A stretch of DNA of 64,000 nucleotides from an uncultured Schlesneria sp. GTDB taxonomy: Bacteria > Planctomycetota > Planctomycetia > Planctomycetales > Planctomycetaceae. This document shows positions 19,201 through 27,113 of this stretch, piece by piece. The notes below the pieces were generated by a model, which was not told the DNA's origin, did not search any database, and saw only the letters and a program-made list of their open reading frames with translations. Location of the stretch: positions 62,001 through 126,000 of the forward strand of contig CAIULL010000076.1 in NCBI GenBank assembly GCA_903899985.1, given 5' to 3'. The translations under genes and the position numbers were made by a program. How positions within the stretch are numbered: the stretch's first letter is position 1; each line of letters opens with the position of its first letter.

Positions 19201-20037
19201 CAGATCCGCTCGAACCAGTGACGGAAGGTCGTAGACGGTGATCCGGTAGTCTGAGGTCTGCTTTCCGTCAAAATCAACGCGATAAGTGATGTCCTCTTTC
19301 ACGACCGGAATTCGTGACGCGAAGACCGGATCATCCAGACTTTTCGTTAAGGGCAATCGAACTTCATTGGCATCAGCACCCTTCCAGATCACATGGACAT
19401 CGGCGGGCGGGGTCCCCTTAAAGCGGGCAAGGACCAGCAGACTGCTTCCTCGTTCCAGTTCGGCATCGCCAGGCTCAACAGTCAAAGGGAGTTCACCCTT
19501 GGCTGCTTCGACGTAAACCGGGTTCCTGGCAACTGCCGCTGCGGATTTCGTCGAAGCCTGCATGGCGATCAAGCCGATAACAACGAACGAAGCCATGGCC
19601 GCGAACTGGCCAATCACGGCACGAGTCATCTGTCGCGGCGGGACCGCTTCCGTCCAGTCATTCATGCGGGCATGGTGGACCGCTTCGGAAATCAATTGAC
19701 GCTGCAGGACGTTCATCCGTCCCGTCTGCAGATCGGGACATTGTTCAATCGCCGCCAGCAGACGTGAATTCAGATCAGGAAAGGCCTGCTCGATATTTCG
19801 AGCGACATCCATCTTCGGCGTCGCCAGAGTTTTCGAACGAATCCAGACAAGTGTCGCTGCCAAGGCCGCGGCAAAGATCCAGGCCATTCCGGGAATCACC
19901 GGTCGACCGGCAATCGCCCAGCCCGCTACCAGAAGAGAAAGAATCAACCACGACCACGTCAACTGCCGCCACATCCACAAGCGACCAATACGACGAGCGA
20001 CATTCGACAACTGCTGGCCAAGCTGGAATTCCAACAT
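16285..20037 (-). CDS. Giant DUF4175-like membrane coiled-coil protein
   Basis: 1250 residues. Two membrane helices near the start (WSWLILSLLVAGWAIAGRPV, then MAWIFAAALAATLVWI) and a third around residue 150 (FAAMASFVVIGLIAM) are followed by beta-rich domains (~180-480). A long Gln/Glu/Lys coiled coil follows (~600-930), then a low-complexity tract of repeated GQGKEG/GEGQ units (~975-1130). This layout matches the DUF4175-type proteins common in planctomycetes. Their role is unknown, though they often sit in MoxR/DUF58 clusters; none is adjacent here. The repeat tract is prone to slippage, and the low-complexity strand produces long shadow ORFs. Confidence 0.7.
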   Translation of the reverse strand: MLEFQLGQQLSNVARRIGRLWMWRQLTWSWLILSLLVAGWAIAGRPVIPGMAWIFAAALAATLVWIRSKTLATPKMDVARNIEQAFPDLNSRLLAAIEQCPDLQTGRMNVLQRQLISEAVHHARMNDWTEAVPPRQMTRAVIGQFAAMASFVVIGLIAMQASTKSAAAVARNPVYVEAAKGELPLTVEPGDAELERGSSLLVLARFKGTPPADVHVIWKGADANEVRLPLTKSLDDPVFASRIPVVKEDITYRVDFDGKQTSDYRITVYDLPSLVRADLHLQFPSYTKLEPKTLEDAFEATVVEGTAVTITCQVNKDLVSAKLVPASGPAFDLQLDPANPQRYLVRFTPTARMKLKLELVDAAGRKNRDPEEFHIDVVPNKIPDLKLAFPGKDVKVSPLEEVALEATVIDDFGVLETGLVVQFPGRDPITLPLGQDLNGGQQHKLSSIQKLEDFRVQPDELMTYYLYADDHGPDGQRRRTSSDVFFAEIRSFEEIYRQVDQQGAGEMQNSQKPPESLAKLLELQKQIIIGTWKHVRMIEPKWSPKFAQDIGLLHESQTQALTKLSVLREKMNQPQLQPIFSTIKDAMTKAESELGRSVAEQGFPPLTDASVAEQAAYQGLLKLRAKEHLLMQSKSKGNGQQNEEKEKLDLELKQKKDRYESEKGATKKEESNVNREALAVLDRLKELARRQEELNQQLKELDTQMRQAKTDAEKEEIERRLKRLREEQQQLLHDSDELRNKLNKSTQQEMVADTKQQLEQTRQRMVETAEKLREGQVSQALNSGTRAERELKQLHEDFRKQTAAQFADAMRSMRDEVRQLADREKELSEQLAQLGEESRRTLRQSQERAQLQAEFQQQQQQANQIVDHAKQVVQQAETSEPLLSKQLYDMLRSTRESKMDQALTATQQLLKQGILPEAAKAEQQARSGIDQLKNGIERATESVLGNEVDSLKRAKKELAQLSQQLENEIRSNSKPGEGDQQGKQQGKPGSGEGKAPGTDGQGKEGQGKEGQGKGEGQAKGEGQGEGQGTPGESDKPGQPSNTPGEGKGTGQVPGNGAGQGAGGEGSPGEPSSDASSRTKSKPDGNERPSSRQSPAGLRSGKGSGNGPRPGGPGGQQPQPGEENSENGSSGGNGQGGGPLTGGNYAEFNEKLRDVESMISDPRLQAEVQKVRDRARSARAEFKRHTQTPNWDLVRTTVHQPMIELQQRLADEIAKQESPDSLVPVDRDPVPTRYRDLVRGYYERLGSGKDE

Positions 20038-20228
20038 CAGTCTCTTTTCCAGAAAAACAGTCCCTCAGGACAAAAACGGCGACCGATCAAAGAATACCGT
20101 TCCGACCGACCTGCGTCACTCCTGATCTGGTCTCACGCCGTGAATTCAGGATTCGCGATACCACAACACAACACTTTTTTTTGCAACCGCATCGCAGCCC
20201 CGCGACCCCTGTGGTGGTGCTCAGCGGA

Positions 20229-20323
20229 GCTTTGCCCGAAAAATGGGTCTGACCCCCTACCTGTCGTTTGCAGAGAAACCTAACACCAATCATGTGGGGT
20301 CTGACCCATTTTTCGGGCAAAGC
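20229..20323. repeat. 28-bp inverted repeat pair
   Basis: The arm at 20229-20256 (starting GCTTTGCCCGAAAAATGG) is the reverse complement of 20296-20323 with one mismatch in 28, around a 39-bp loop. It opens the 1.5-kb gene-free spacer 20038-21545 and abuts the 190-bp tandem repeat. Confidence 0.85.
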
Positions 20324-20334
20324 GGGTCATCAGG

Positions 20335-20770
20335 CCTTTGCCCTACATCGAAAGACGATTCACGCCTACACAAGGTGATCGCAAGTCTCCCAGCATTCAC
20401 GGGTACGGGCCCGACCCGTTTTCACGGCAAAAAGCGGCAAGCCAGGATCCGTTTTTCATCGGGATTCGCGATGAAGCCCGCCACCCAACGAAACCCCACC
20501 ACCCCCGCGGTGGTGGTCACCGGGCCTTTGCCCTACATTGAAAGACGATTCACCCATACGCAACGTGATGGCAAGTCTCCCAGCATTCACGGGTAGGGGC
20601 CCGACCCGTTTTCACGGCAAAAAGCGGCAAGCCAGGATCCATTTTTCATCGGGAGTCGCGATGAAGCCCGCCACCCAACGAAACCCCACCACCCCCGCGG
20701 TGGTGGTCACCGGGCCTTTGCCCTACATCGAAACACGATTCACGCATACACAACGTGATGGCAAGATCCA
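20335..20770. repeat. 190-bp tandem repeat, 2.3 copies
   Basis: Two near-identical units, 20335-20524 and 20525-20714, and a partial third from 20715 to about 20770, each starting CCTTTGCCCTACAT. Each unit contains a GC-rich hairpin, CCACCACC..GGTGGTGG, flanked by GCAACGAAACCCC-like sequence shared with the dispersed family seen at 40331, 51709 and 54901. Small ORFs within it follow the repeat and are not credible genes. Confidence 0.85.
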
Positions 20771-21545
20771 GGGAAAAGACCTTTTAACCACCGCCGCAGC
20801 GGCGGTGGGGTGGCGACGTTTTCATGTTCGATTCAGCGTGCCGTGAAAGGTGACATGCCATCTCCGTTCTCAAAAGAGAACTTTTTTCTTCGGCCACCGA
20901 CAAGAGTGTTGCACTCCGTACACGCCAGCAGGAATGCACGCCAAAACGACTCACTGCGAAATTGGCTTTGATGTCTGCTGTTAAAATCTTCCGACTGTGA
21001 CGGGGAATGTCTCGCGACTTAAGTAAATAATCTCTTTTGCCTCAAGCGTGCAAAGAATTTATCCGCCACCCGCGTTTTGTAAAATAGAGTTCCTTCGAAT
21101 CAAGTGACTTCTCTGTATCACTCAATTCATTAGCCGCAGGATAACAGGGTCATGCGGTGTGTTAATACTTAGTTAACACTGACTGCGGGTGTTGTCTCTT
21201 CTGTCACGACTTATCGTCCTGTTAATGAGCTTGATACTGGTCGCAAAGATTGCTGTGTTTTATCGCGAGAATACAGCACAAGTCTTCGCGCCGTGTGAAC
21301 TGGTAGCAACTCAATAAAACAAGGAATGGGCCGACGTGAAATGTTTTTGTGAAGTTGTCTTCGTCTGGTGAAGTAGTGCTGGGTCGTCGAAAGATGTTTC
21401 GCACCCAGGTACGGCAGTGAGCAATCAACTGCAAGCATGCAGTTGATCGATTCTCTAGCTGTTTTCATGAGTCATGAGTGTGTCGCATGTGTTAGTGCGC
21501 GCCAGCTGTTCTATTAACGTGTTTTAATCAATTAAGGGTTATCAG
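20771..21545. other. Gene-free spacer upstream of a PEP-CTERM gene
   Basis: After the tandem repeat comes one more GC hairpin (ACCGCCGC..GCGGCGGT, about 20790-20806), then AT-richer DNA. GTGTTAA/TTAACAC (21159-21165, 21173-21179) is a 7-bp dyad that could be an operator. I see no gene here. Confidence 0.5.
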
Positions 21546-22169
21546 ATGAGTAAGATGCTTGGAAATGTTGTATTGTCAATTGCGAGTGTGACAATGTTGT
21601 TTGTTATGAATGATCGCGCCGGTGCTGGCTACCTTTTTCATGATTTAGTCACCGAAGGTGAATATGCGAGAGGTAATGCCTGGCAAGTCGGTGCTGGGCA
21701 TCAACCATATGTCAACTTTGCCGCTGCGGAGACCGGTAACGTTTCCGAGGTGTTGGCAGCGATCTGGCAGTCGGGGACTGATTCGGTTCAACTGACGTTA
21801 ACAGACTCGTCAAACCAGGTGCTTGAGACCTGGAGCGGCGTGGCCCCCTATTTTACGACTACGGTACCGGTGTGGGACTTGGTGTCGGTCAACCATCCGC
21901 TGTTGATTTCGGGAGAAGTATACACACTGACGGCGTCATATAGCGGAAACGTTGTGGTTGGCTGGGATTACACAGGCAACTCATTACACCAGGCATACCC
22001 TCCTTTGTACTTTTCGACGACCTATAGCGGTGGCGTTGACGTTCTCGATTCGTCAGCGGTCCCCGAGCCATCGACTTTCGCTCTACTGGGACTCGGTGCT
22101 CTTGGTCTGGCCGTTCGGGCCTACCAGCGGCGTCAATCTTCGGTCGGATCTTCAATTCCGACCCCATAA
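21546..22169 (+). CDS. PEP-CTERM anchored exported protein
   Basis: A 207-residue protein: signal peptide (MSKMLGNVVLSIASVTMLFV...GAGYLF), a beta-sandwich-like domain of about 150 residues, then a PEP-CTERM sorting signal, VPEPSTFALLGLGALGLAVR followed by a basic tail YQRRQSS. This signal is cut by exosortase and delivers the protein to the outer surface. The middle domain (NVSEVLAAIWQSGTDSVQLTL...) resembles other planctomycete 'choice-of-anchor' proteins, but I recognise no family. AAGGG lies eight bases before the ATG. Exosortase is not in the window. Confidence 0.8.
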   Translation: MSKMLGNVVLSIASVTMLFVMNDRAGAGYLFHDLVTEGEYARGNAWQVGAGHQPYVNFAAAETGNVSEVLAAIWQSGTDSVQLTLTDSSNQVLETWSGVAPYFTTTVPVWDLVSVNHPLLISGEVYTLTASYSGNVVVGWDYTGNSLHQAYPPLYFSTTYSGGVDVLDSSAVPEPSTFALLGLGALGLAVRAYQRRQSSVGSSIPTP

Positions 22170-22252
22170 GATGCCCATCAGACATTGGCTACAGGATACT
22201 GCGATCACGGGAGAACGTGGCAGGAAGTGTGGGGTCGGTCACAGGCGGCAAT

Positions 22253-22289
22253 GTTTCAATCCGCCCCCCACCTTCCGGCAAAGGGAAAC
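22253..22289. repeat. Isolated CRISPR-type repeat
   Basis: A 37-bp unit beginning GTTTCAATCC and ending GGGAAAC, with a CCCCCC/GGG core. It matches the unit at 27555-27591 in 33 of 37 positions. Length, GTTTC start and GAAAC end are those of CRISPR repeats. It is single and adjoins the WYL gene fragment, so it is probably a relic of a lost array. Confidence 0.5.
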
Positions 22290-22400
22290 CAGCACGACGT
22301 TCCCATCCTTTTCCCTGATGATTTGTTGGGACGGGTGCCAGGCCTTGTCCTTGACGTATCTGGCCACCTCAGAACTGAAACGGATACGACTTTTTTTCGG
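22290..22400 (-). pseudogene. Fragment of a WYL-domain regulator
   Basis: The minus strand reads PKKSRIRFSSEVARYVKDKAWHPSQQII..., clearly homologous to PKKIRIRFSSEVARYVQEKTWH of the intact WYL protein encoded at 28963-29898. Only this ~37-residue C-terminal piece remains. Its 5' side joins the end of a dead antitoxin gene and its 3' side joins the CRISPR-type repeat. It represents a second, deleted copy of a WYL regulator locus. Confidence 0.75.
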
Positions 22401-22414
22401 CCGGCACGGCCGGT

Positions 22415-22666
22415 TCATTCACACCTTACGGCATAGATCGAATCGCGGCTGTCGTCGAAATGACCGTTGCTGATGCCGTGGGACTGAATAATCTGATCGA
22501 CTCTTGCCCGAAACTCTTCATGTGGCATCCGCCGCTTCGGCGGCGAGGGGATGTCTCACAAGCCGTCTTGTTTCACCAGATTGAGGATCTAGGTTTCAAT
22601 ATCGACTCCCGATGCCAAGGCGCGTTCGCGAATGGCATCTTCGATTTCCGACGGCAATTGAGTCAT
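22415..22666 (-). pseudogene. VapB-type antitoxin pseudogene with two in-frame stops
   Basis: One frame reads MTQLPSEIEDAIRERALASG...VDIET-stop-ILNLVKQDGL-stop-...PPKRRMPHEEFRARVDQII...DDSRDSIYAVRCE-stop. Ignoring the two stops (TAG at 22589-22591, TGA at 22556-22558) gives about 83 residues. The ending DDSRxSIYAxRxE is typical of antitoxins preceding PIN toxins. An ATGA overlap (22418-22415) marks where the toxin would start, but toxin sequence is missing and WYL-gene sequence follows. The family call is by motif memory and is tentative. Confidence 0.6.
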
Positions 22667-22694
22667 TGCAAAAGTCTAAAAAACCAAAGAGACT

Positions 22695-24392
22695 TCATTG
22701 AGGAGCCAATTCCGCGCGAATTGTACCAATCTCACAAATAGGGCAACCCGGCCTCAGCCCTCGGGACAATTCGGCATATTTGCCGAGTAACACGACCCCC
22801 CGATGGCTGCAACATGGACATTCAGAACCTTGATTTGGAAGCATCGTGTAGTCACAGCCACAACGACCACACACCACGTCAGATTCGCCGAGGCCGTACG
22901 TTGCCCCGCAACGATCACATCGGTGGGTTACCAGCTCTGATCCCCGCGCAAAGTGAGGTAGACGTATCGTCGAAATCAGCCCCTGACGAAGCTGTTCGTC
23001 GATCCGCTTCAGATGAGAAGATTTGCCCTGTCGCTTCATCGCCACTTTGAGCGTCTTTTTGGCTTCTCGCTCTCTTCCCAGCATTACAAGACACACGACA
23101 ATGTTACACAATGCAAGGACGTGGTCCTCCATCTGCTCGAGGGCCCTCTGAAAATATTCCAAAGCTCGGTGTGCATCGCCGAGTTTGAACAAGTACACAT
23201 ACCCAAGGTCATTGAGTATGTCGGCCTTGTGGAAATAGAGCACCACGCCAGTCTCAGGAATTCCCCCCTTGCCGGCCCCCGCACCCTCGGGATACCTCAG
23301 TGCAACACCGTACCCATTATGGTTCCGTTCGGCGAATTGCAGGTGGTTCAAAGCAGCCCTGTAAGCGCATAGGTCATCTAACAGACTTCCTTTGAGTTTG
23401 CTGACATACCAGCCGTAGACTTCACTCTGAGGAGACAGCGCACAAAGATAGAAAAGTGCCTGTTTTTTGTATCCCAATTTGCAGAGAACTAAACAGAGAT
23501 CGAGCCTGGTCTCGTCAGTACAAAGACCATCAGCAAGAACCTGTAAGGCACAATCCGCTGCGTCTTCAGCGCGCCCCATGCCGTCCAGCGCAAGGGCTTT
23601 CGCTTGTCGGTATTCATCCGTTTTCGCAAACTCGGGGTGTCCGGCCAGCAACTGCATGACTTCATCAAAGTGCCCATCGCACAGTAGCGATTCGACTTTT
23701 ACCAGCAAGTCGACGAGTCGATCCTGCTCGGCTTCCGACAGCACGAGACCCTGATACGAGAATTGAATGGGTGAAAAGTCTTCAGGGTTCTGCCTTAGAT
23801 CAATCACGCGGGAACTCTGGCGCCAACAATCAGGAAAACTTTCGCCCGACTTCCAGAGAGGGAACTTGCGAAGACCGACGCGTTCTAATTGATTTGATAA
23901 ATGCACCTCTTCATAAATATAGGTACGAAGCCAGCCTTCGGCATATTCCGGGGTAATAACCGGCAGGAATAATTTGCAATTCGCAATGCACGACACGAAA
24001 TGCATGATGCCCAAACCGTGTTCGCCCACTTTGTCCTGGTTATAGAGGTCGAGTTCCACACAAAGGCCGCGAGCTTCAAGATAATTGGCCAATTCGCCGA
24101 TCCACTTCTTCGTTTTTTCATCACCCCATCGATAGGAAATGAAAACGCGAGGAGGATAGCCTCGAAGCCTGGGACGCCGAAAACGGTCGCGCATCGCACT
24201 CGCGAGCGCAGCCCTCATCACCCTCAAGTTCCCGAAACGACCCATTGCTTCAGGGACCGTGAGAGTCCCGCCTGACGCTGGGTTGAGAAGTTCCTCCAGA
24301 AACCCGTCTACGGGACGGCCCAGCAGCGGGAAGTAGAACAACGGACGCCTTCCCGCACATTCGTCGACTTCGTAAACATTCTCGTTTGTCAT
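22695..24392 (-). CDS. SEFIR/TIR-TPR-zinc-ribbon protein, putative immune effector
   Basis: 565 residues, three parts. (1) Residues ~81-205: RVFISYRWGDEKTKKWIGEL, VELDLYNQD and LFLPVITPEYAEGW, the strand-helix pattern of TIR/SEFIR domains. Glutamates 161-162 (YIYEEV) sit where NAD-cleaving TIRs have their catalytic Glu. (2) Residues ~240-470: TPR-like helices (e.g. LNDLGYVYLFKLGDAHRALE). (3) Residues 492-553: four cysteine knuckles, CDRC, CGRC, CPCC and CPIC, suggesting two zinc ribbons. GAGG lies five bases before the ATG. It stands alone between a dead antitoxin gene and a toxin-antitoxin pair. A sensor-effector role in phage defence is inferred from the fold and neighbourhood. NADase activity is not established. 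Confidence 0.75.
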   Translation of the reverse strand: MTNENVYEVDECAGRRPLFYFPLLGRPVDGFLEELLNPASGGTLTVPEAMGRFGNLRVMRAALASAMRDRFRRPRLRGYPPRVFISYRWGDEKTKKWIGELANYLEARGLCVELDLYNQDKVGEHGLGIMHFVSCIANCKLFLPVITPEYAEGWLRTYIYEEVHLSNQLERVGLRKFPLWKSGESFPDCWRQSSRVIDLRQNPEDFSPIQFSYQGLVLSEAEQDRLVDLLVKVESLLCDGHFDEVMQLLAGHPEFAKTDEYRQAKALALDGMGRAEDAADCALQVLADGLCTDETRLDLCLVLCKLGYKKQALFYLCALSPQSEVYGWYVSKLKGSLLDDLCAYRAALNHLQFAERNHNGYGVALRYPEGAGAGKGGIPETGVVLYFHKADILNDLGYVYLFKLGDAHRALEYFQRALEQMEDHVLALCNIVVCLVMLGREREAKKTLKVAMKRQGKSSHLKRIDEQLRQGLISTIRLPHFARGSELVTHRCDRCGATYGLGESDVVCGRCGCDYTMLPNQGSECPCCSHRGVVLLGKYAELSRGLRPGCPICEIGTIRAELAPQ

Positions 24393-24972
24393 GATTGCCT
24401 CGCCTTAATGATGAAGGTACGTGGCACGTCTCCTCTCGCCTAGAAGACGAACGTTTTCAGACGAACACAAATCTACCGGCAATTCAATAATTTCAACACA
24501 AAAACAGGGATATTCTGACGAATATACTTGTCGGATACCAACAAATTTGCACCGATCCTGGATCTTTCAAATCAAGATGGTTCAGTCAGACTGCCCAACC
24601 ACTTGTCTTGGGATTACACGTCACTCACGAAAGATTCTGGAAAAAACTTGAGGACTCGGCGGATCCATCACGGGCCGAATAAGAGTAGACAAAGTCCGAC
24701 AAATTTAGATTTGCTGTCGTCGATTGTCGTTTTCGGGCGTCGTGCGGAACGTTCATTCAAGTTCATTTTTTTGGTGTTTGCCTCTCGACATGACTCTGCG
24801 CCAAACGAGCTTCCCCTGTTGCCGCATCGCGATGATGCGGCGACTGTCTCAGTATTGCTTAACCCGTTCAGCGCTGGTTCTTGTGTTCGATAAAGTCTTT
24901 CCAAAGCCATTGCCGCAGGCTAGTCTGGTATTAAGACAGGTCTGGCGAATAAAGTTAGTGATGAAGGACGAC
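24393..24972. other. 580-bp spacer with divergent promoter space
   Basis: This AT-richer spacer separates the TIR-domain gene (minus) from the DUF433 gene (plus) and must hold both promoters. GCCGCATC/GATGCGGC (about 24820-24840) is a short hairpin. Plus-strand reading frames here extend the DUF433 ORF upstream but have no coding character. I see no gene here. Confidence 0.5.
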
Positions 24973-25335
24973 ATGATGATTGCGGTGACATACCCACATC
25001 TCACGATTGATCAGTCTGGTGTGGCGACAATCACCGGAACGACAACCAAGGTTATCGAAATCGCGTTGGATCGGATCGCGCATCATTGGGATGCCGATGA
25101 AATTCAGCGGCAGCATCCGCATCTTTCGCTGCCTCAAATCTACACTGCACTGGCTTATTACTACGACCATCAGTCGACGCTGGATGCGTTGATTGCCGAT
25201 CAACTCGATCGCGTTGCCGTTCTACGAACGCAGACAGAAAATCTCGACCTGCGGCGAAAATTGCTTGCATCAAAGGGGGCTTTGGATGCGGCCGCCAAAG
25301 GTACAGGTCAATACGTCAGCCGTGCCAACGACTGA
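24973..25335 (+). CDS. DUF433 family antitoxin-like protein
   Basis: About 120 residues. The core PHLTIDQSGVATITGTTTKV...IALDRIAHHWDADEIQRQHPHLSLPQIYTALAYYYDH is a DUF433 domain, a small winged-helix/ribbon DNA-binding fold. A C-terminal helix tail (RTQTENLDLRRKLL...) follows. DUF433 genes often precede DUF5615 PIN-like genes, as here, and are regarded as antitoxins that also repress their own promoter. AAGGA at 24964 fits a start at ATG 24973 or 24976; the ATG at 24961 is less well placed. Frames continuing upstream to 24724 have no domain and are not included. Confidence 0.75.
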   Translation: MMIAVTYPHLTIDQSGVATITGTTTKVIEIALDRIAHHWDADEIQRQHPHLSLPQIYTALAYYYDHQSTLDALIADQLDRVAVLRTQTENLDLRRKLLASKGALDAAAKGTGQYVSRAND

Positions 25336-25398
25336 TTGAGGTTCGTTTCACGGTCATTGCGGAAAAGCCGTTCCTCGCTTTTTGCAGCGATCCCAATC

Positions 25399-25746
25399 AT
25401 GAGTCTGGCCTTCTATTTCGATCAGCATGTTCCCCGTTCAATCGCGATTGGATTGCAGCGACGTGGAATTGATGTTCTGACTGCGGATGAGGACAACGCT
25501 TCAGACTGGTCCGATGCAAGGATCATCGACCGGGCATCGGAATTAGGGCGAATCGTATTCTCTTGCGACGCAGATTTTCTAGAACTGACAACGCAACTCC
25601 TCAACGAGGGGAAGTCATTTTGCGGGGTGATTTATGCACACCAGTTGCAGATTACCATTGGTCAGGCTGTCCGAGATCTTGAAATCATTGCATTCGTGCT
25701 GAGCCCTGATGAGGTCCGAAATCAAGTCGTTCATTTGCCACTGTGA
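25399..25746 (+). CDS. DUF5615 PIN-like toxin-type protein
   Basis: 115 residues: MSLAFYFDQHVPRSIAIGLQ, DVLTADEDNASDWSDARIIDRASELGRIVFSCDADFLEL, then GVIYAHQL and a final helix. This is the DUF5615 pattern, a PIN-like ribonuclease fold with acidic residues in FDxxxP, TAxExxASDxxD and DxDF. It follows the DUF433 gene by 63 bp and is probably the toxin of the pair. RNase action is inferred from the fold; the acidic residues needed are present. Upstream in-frame sequence back to 25336 is unlikely to be translated. Confidence 0.75.
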   Translation: MSLAFYFDQHVPRSIAIGLQRRGIDVLTADEDNASDWSDARIIDRASELGRIVFSCDADFLELTTQLLNEGKSFCGVIYAHQLQITIGQAVRDLEIIAFVLSPDEVRNQVVHLPL

Positions 25747-26130
25747 ATTAGGCGTAGGACGATTTCTTCGCGTCATCGAGGCGGCCATTGGTCCCGAGGT
25801 TCTGTACGGTTCGGTTCGCTCGCGTAACCCGGTTGTCAGGTTGTGCGATTTGTCACCGGTATAAGATACGAACGTTGCAGCGTTGGCGCCAGCGTCACAA
25901 ATCCGATCCCGGGTATTTCCACGATTCAGAGAACGCGAAAGATCATTACCACCAGCGATTGACATGCGATGCGTGACGTGACAACGAGAAGACCACAGGA
26001 AAACGACCCTCGGGAACCGTTATCTGGACTTATCCCTGATCTTCGACAGAGAAATTCCTGCGATAAAAACCAGTCTGCGAACAGGTTCGATATCGCTCAT
26101 CGGAAGCACCTGTGAAACCCTCCTGGCGAG

Positions 26131-26156
26131 TTGACTGAAGAGATGACTTCAGTCAA
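26131..26156. terminator. Perfect 10-bp inverted repeat in a 593-bp spacer
   Basis: TTGACTGAAG (26131-26140) and CTTCAGTCAA (26147-26156) form a perfect stem with a six-base loop. It is 175 bp past the minus-strand PEP-CTERM protease and 385 bp past the toxin gene, so it could be a terminator or a protein-binding dyad. Nothing else was seen in 25747-26339. Confidence 0.4.
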
Positions 26157-26339
26157 CCAGCCACTAGAGTACTTTACATACGATGGCTCCTTTTTCGGCT
26201 GACTAAGTGATTCCCTTTTTTGATTCCCGTTTGCACTCGCAGGCGATCGTTCCCGATAACTTGACTTGGCAAGTCTGCAGTTTAGCGACGGCAATTCTGT
26301 GAGGCCGGTGATCAACGACGGGCTCAAGGCACATTTTTT

Positions 26340-27113
26340 TCAAGCGGCAATCACGTTTCGTCGACGTGACACTCGATAAAGCCCCATCAGGCCGAAGCCA
26401 GCCAGTGCCAGATGAATGGTGGCGGGTTCCGGCACGGCCTGATAATTGAAAGCGGCCTGCAGCATCTGGACATCGAGAGTCGAAATGGAATCACGGACTC
26501 CGTTCGCCCCCGTGGTCTTCATCAGATCGTTCGGGTAGGTCGTATCACTCACGTGCGAGAGGCCATTTGCACCTGCACCGGAAAGAGTGACATTCGTGGT
26601 GCCGTCGGCGAGCAGGAAATTGGTCCCTGTAATCCGGTCGTTCCACTTCTGGTAACCGTCACCTCCCGACAGGTAATTGAATCCGATGGCGTGACCCAAC
26701 TCGTGCAACATCGTCGAATAGGCGTCCCGCTGATTGGCTCCGATGCCGGTAATCGTATTCGAATAAAACATGCTCGCCGCATTTGAGATATCAATTTCAT
26801 TGACCGTGCTGGGAAGTCCATTGGTATCTGCCGAAGCACCGATTGTGGCTCCATTGCCACCGATCGCCTTAAAATCGACCTTGGCGATGGTGACGGTCAC
26901 ATTGGAACCAAAAGGTGCGTCAACCTTCGCCAGCCAGGCATTCTCGGCCGCAACGAACAAGTTTTGCGCCAGCGTTTGCTTGGCGGCATCGAAACCGCTG
27001 TTGGTAAAATCAAAAGCGGTCACGTTAATCACCAGTCCCGCAGGGCAGTTCCCCGCACTTAACAAGATTGCCGCGACGGTCGCCAGGGAAATACAGAACG
27101 TACGTCTCACCAT
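26340..27113 (-). CDS. PEP-CTERM anchored zinc metalloprotease
   Basis: 257 residues: signal peptide (VRRTFCISLATVAAILLSAG), a zincin domain with HELGHAIGF (HExxHxxGF/H) and a downstream SDTTYPNDLM turn that could supply the Met-turn, then the sorting signal VPEPATIHLALAGFGLMGLYR and a basic tail. It resembles the 'NF038122' PEP-CTERM metalloproteases. It probably sits at the outer surface and cuts proteins. The ATG at 27113 has GGAGAAG seven bases upstream; the longer ORF start (27197) lacks a signal-peptide layout. Expression control is not visible. Confidence 0.85.
   Translation of the reverse strand: MVRRTFCISLATVAAILLSAGNCPAGLVINVTAFDFTNSGFDAAKQTLAQNLFVAAENAWLAKVDAPFGSNVTVTIAKVDFKAIGGNGATIGASADTNGLPSTVNEIDISNAASMFYSNTITGIGANQRDAYSTMLHELGHAIGFNYLSGGDGYQKWNDRITGTNFLLADGTTNVTLSGAGANGLSHVSDTTYPNDLMKTTGANGVRDSISTLDVQMLQAAFNYQAVPEPATIHLALAGFGLMGLYRVSRRRNVIAA

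Noticed and set aside
20538-20846. Small open frames in the 190-bp tandem repeat
   Set aside because: They recur with the repeat unit, overlap GC hairpins and have no ribosome site.
24724-24972. Upstream extension of the DUF433 frame
   Set aside because: The extension has no domain, crosses the divergent promoter region, and a better start lies at 24973-24976.
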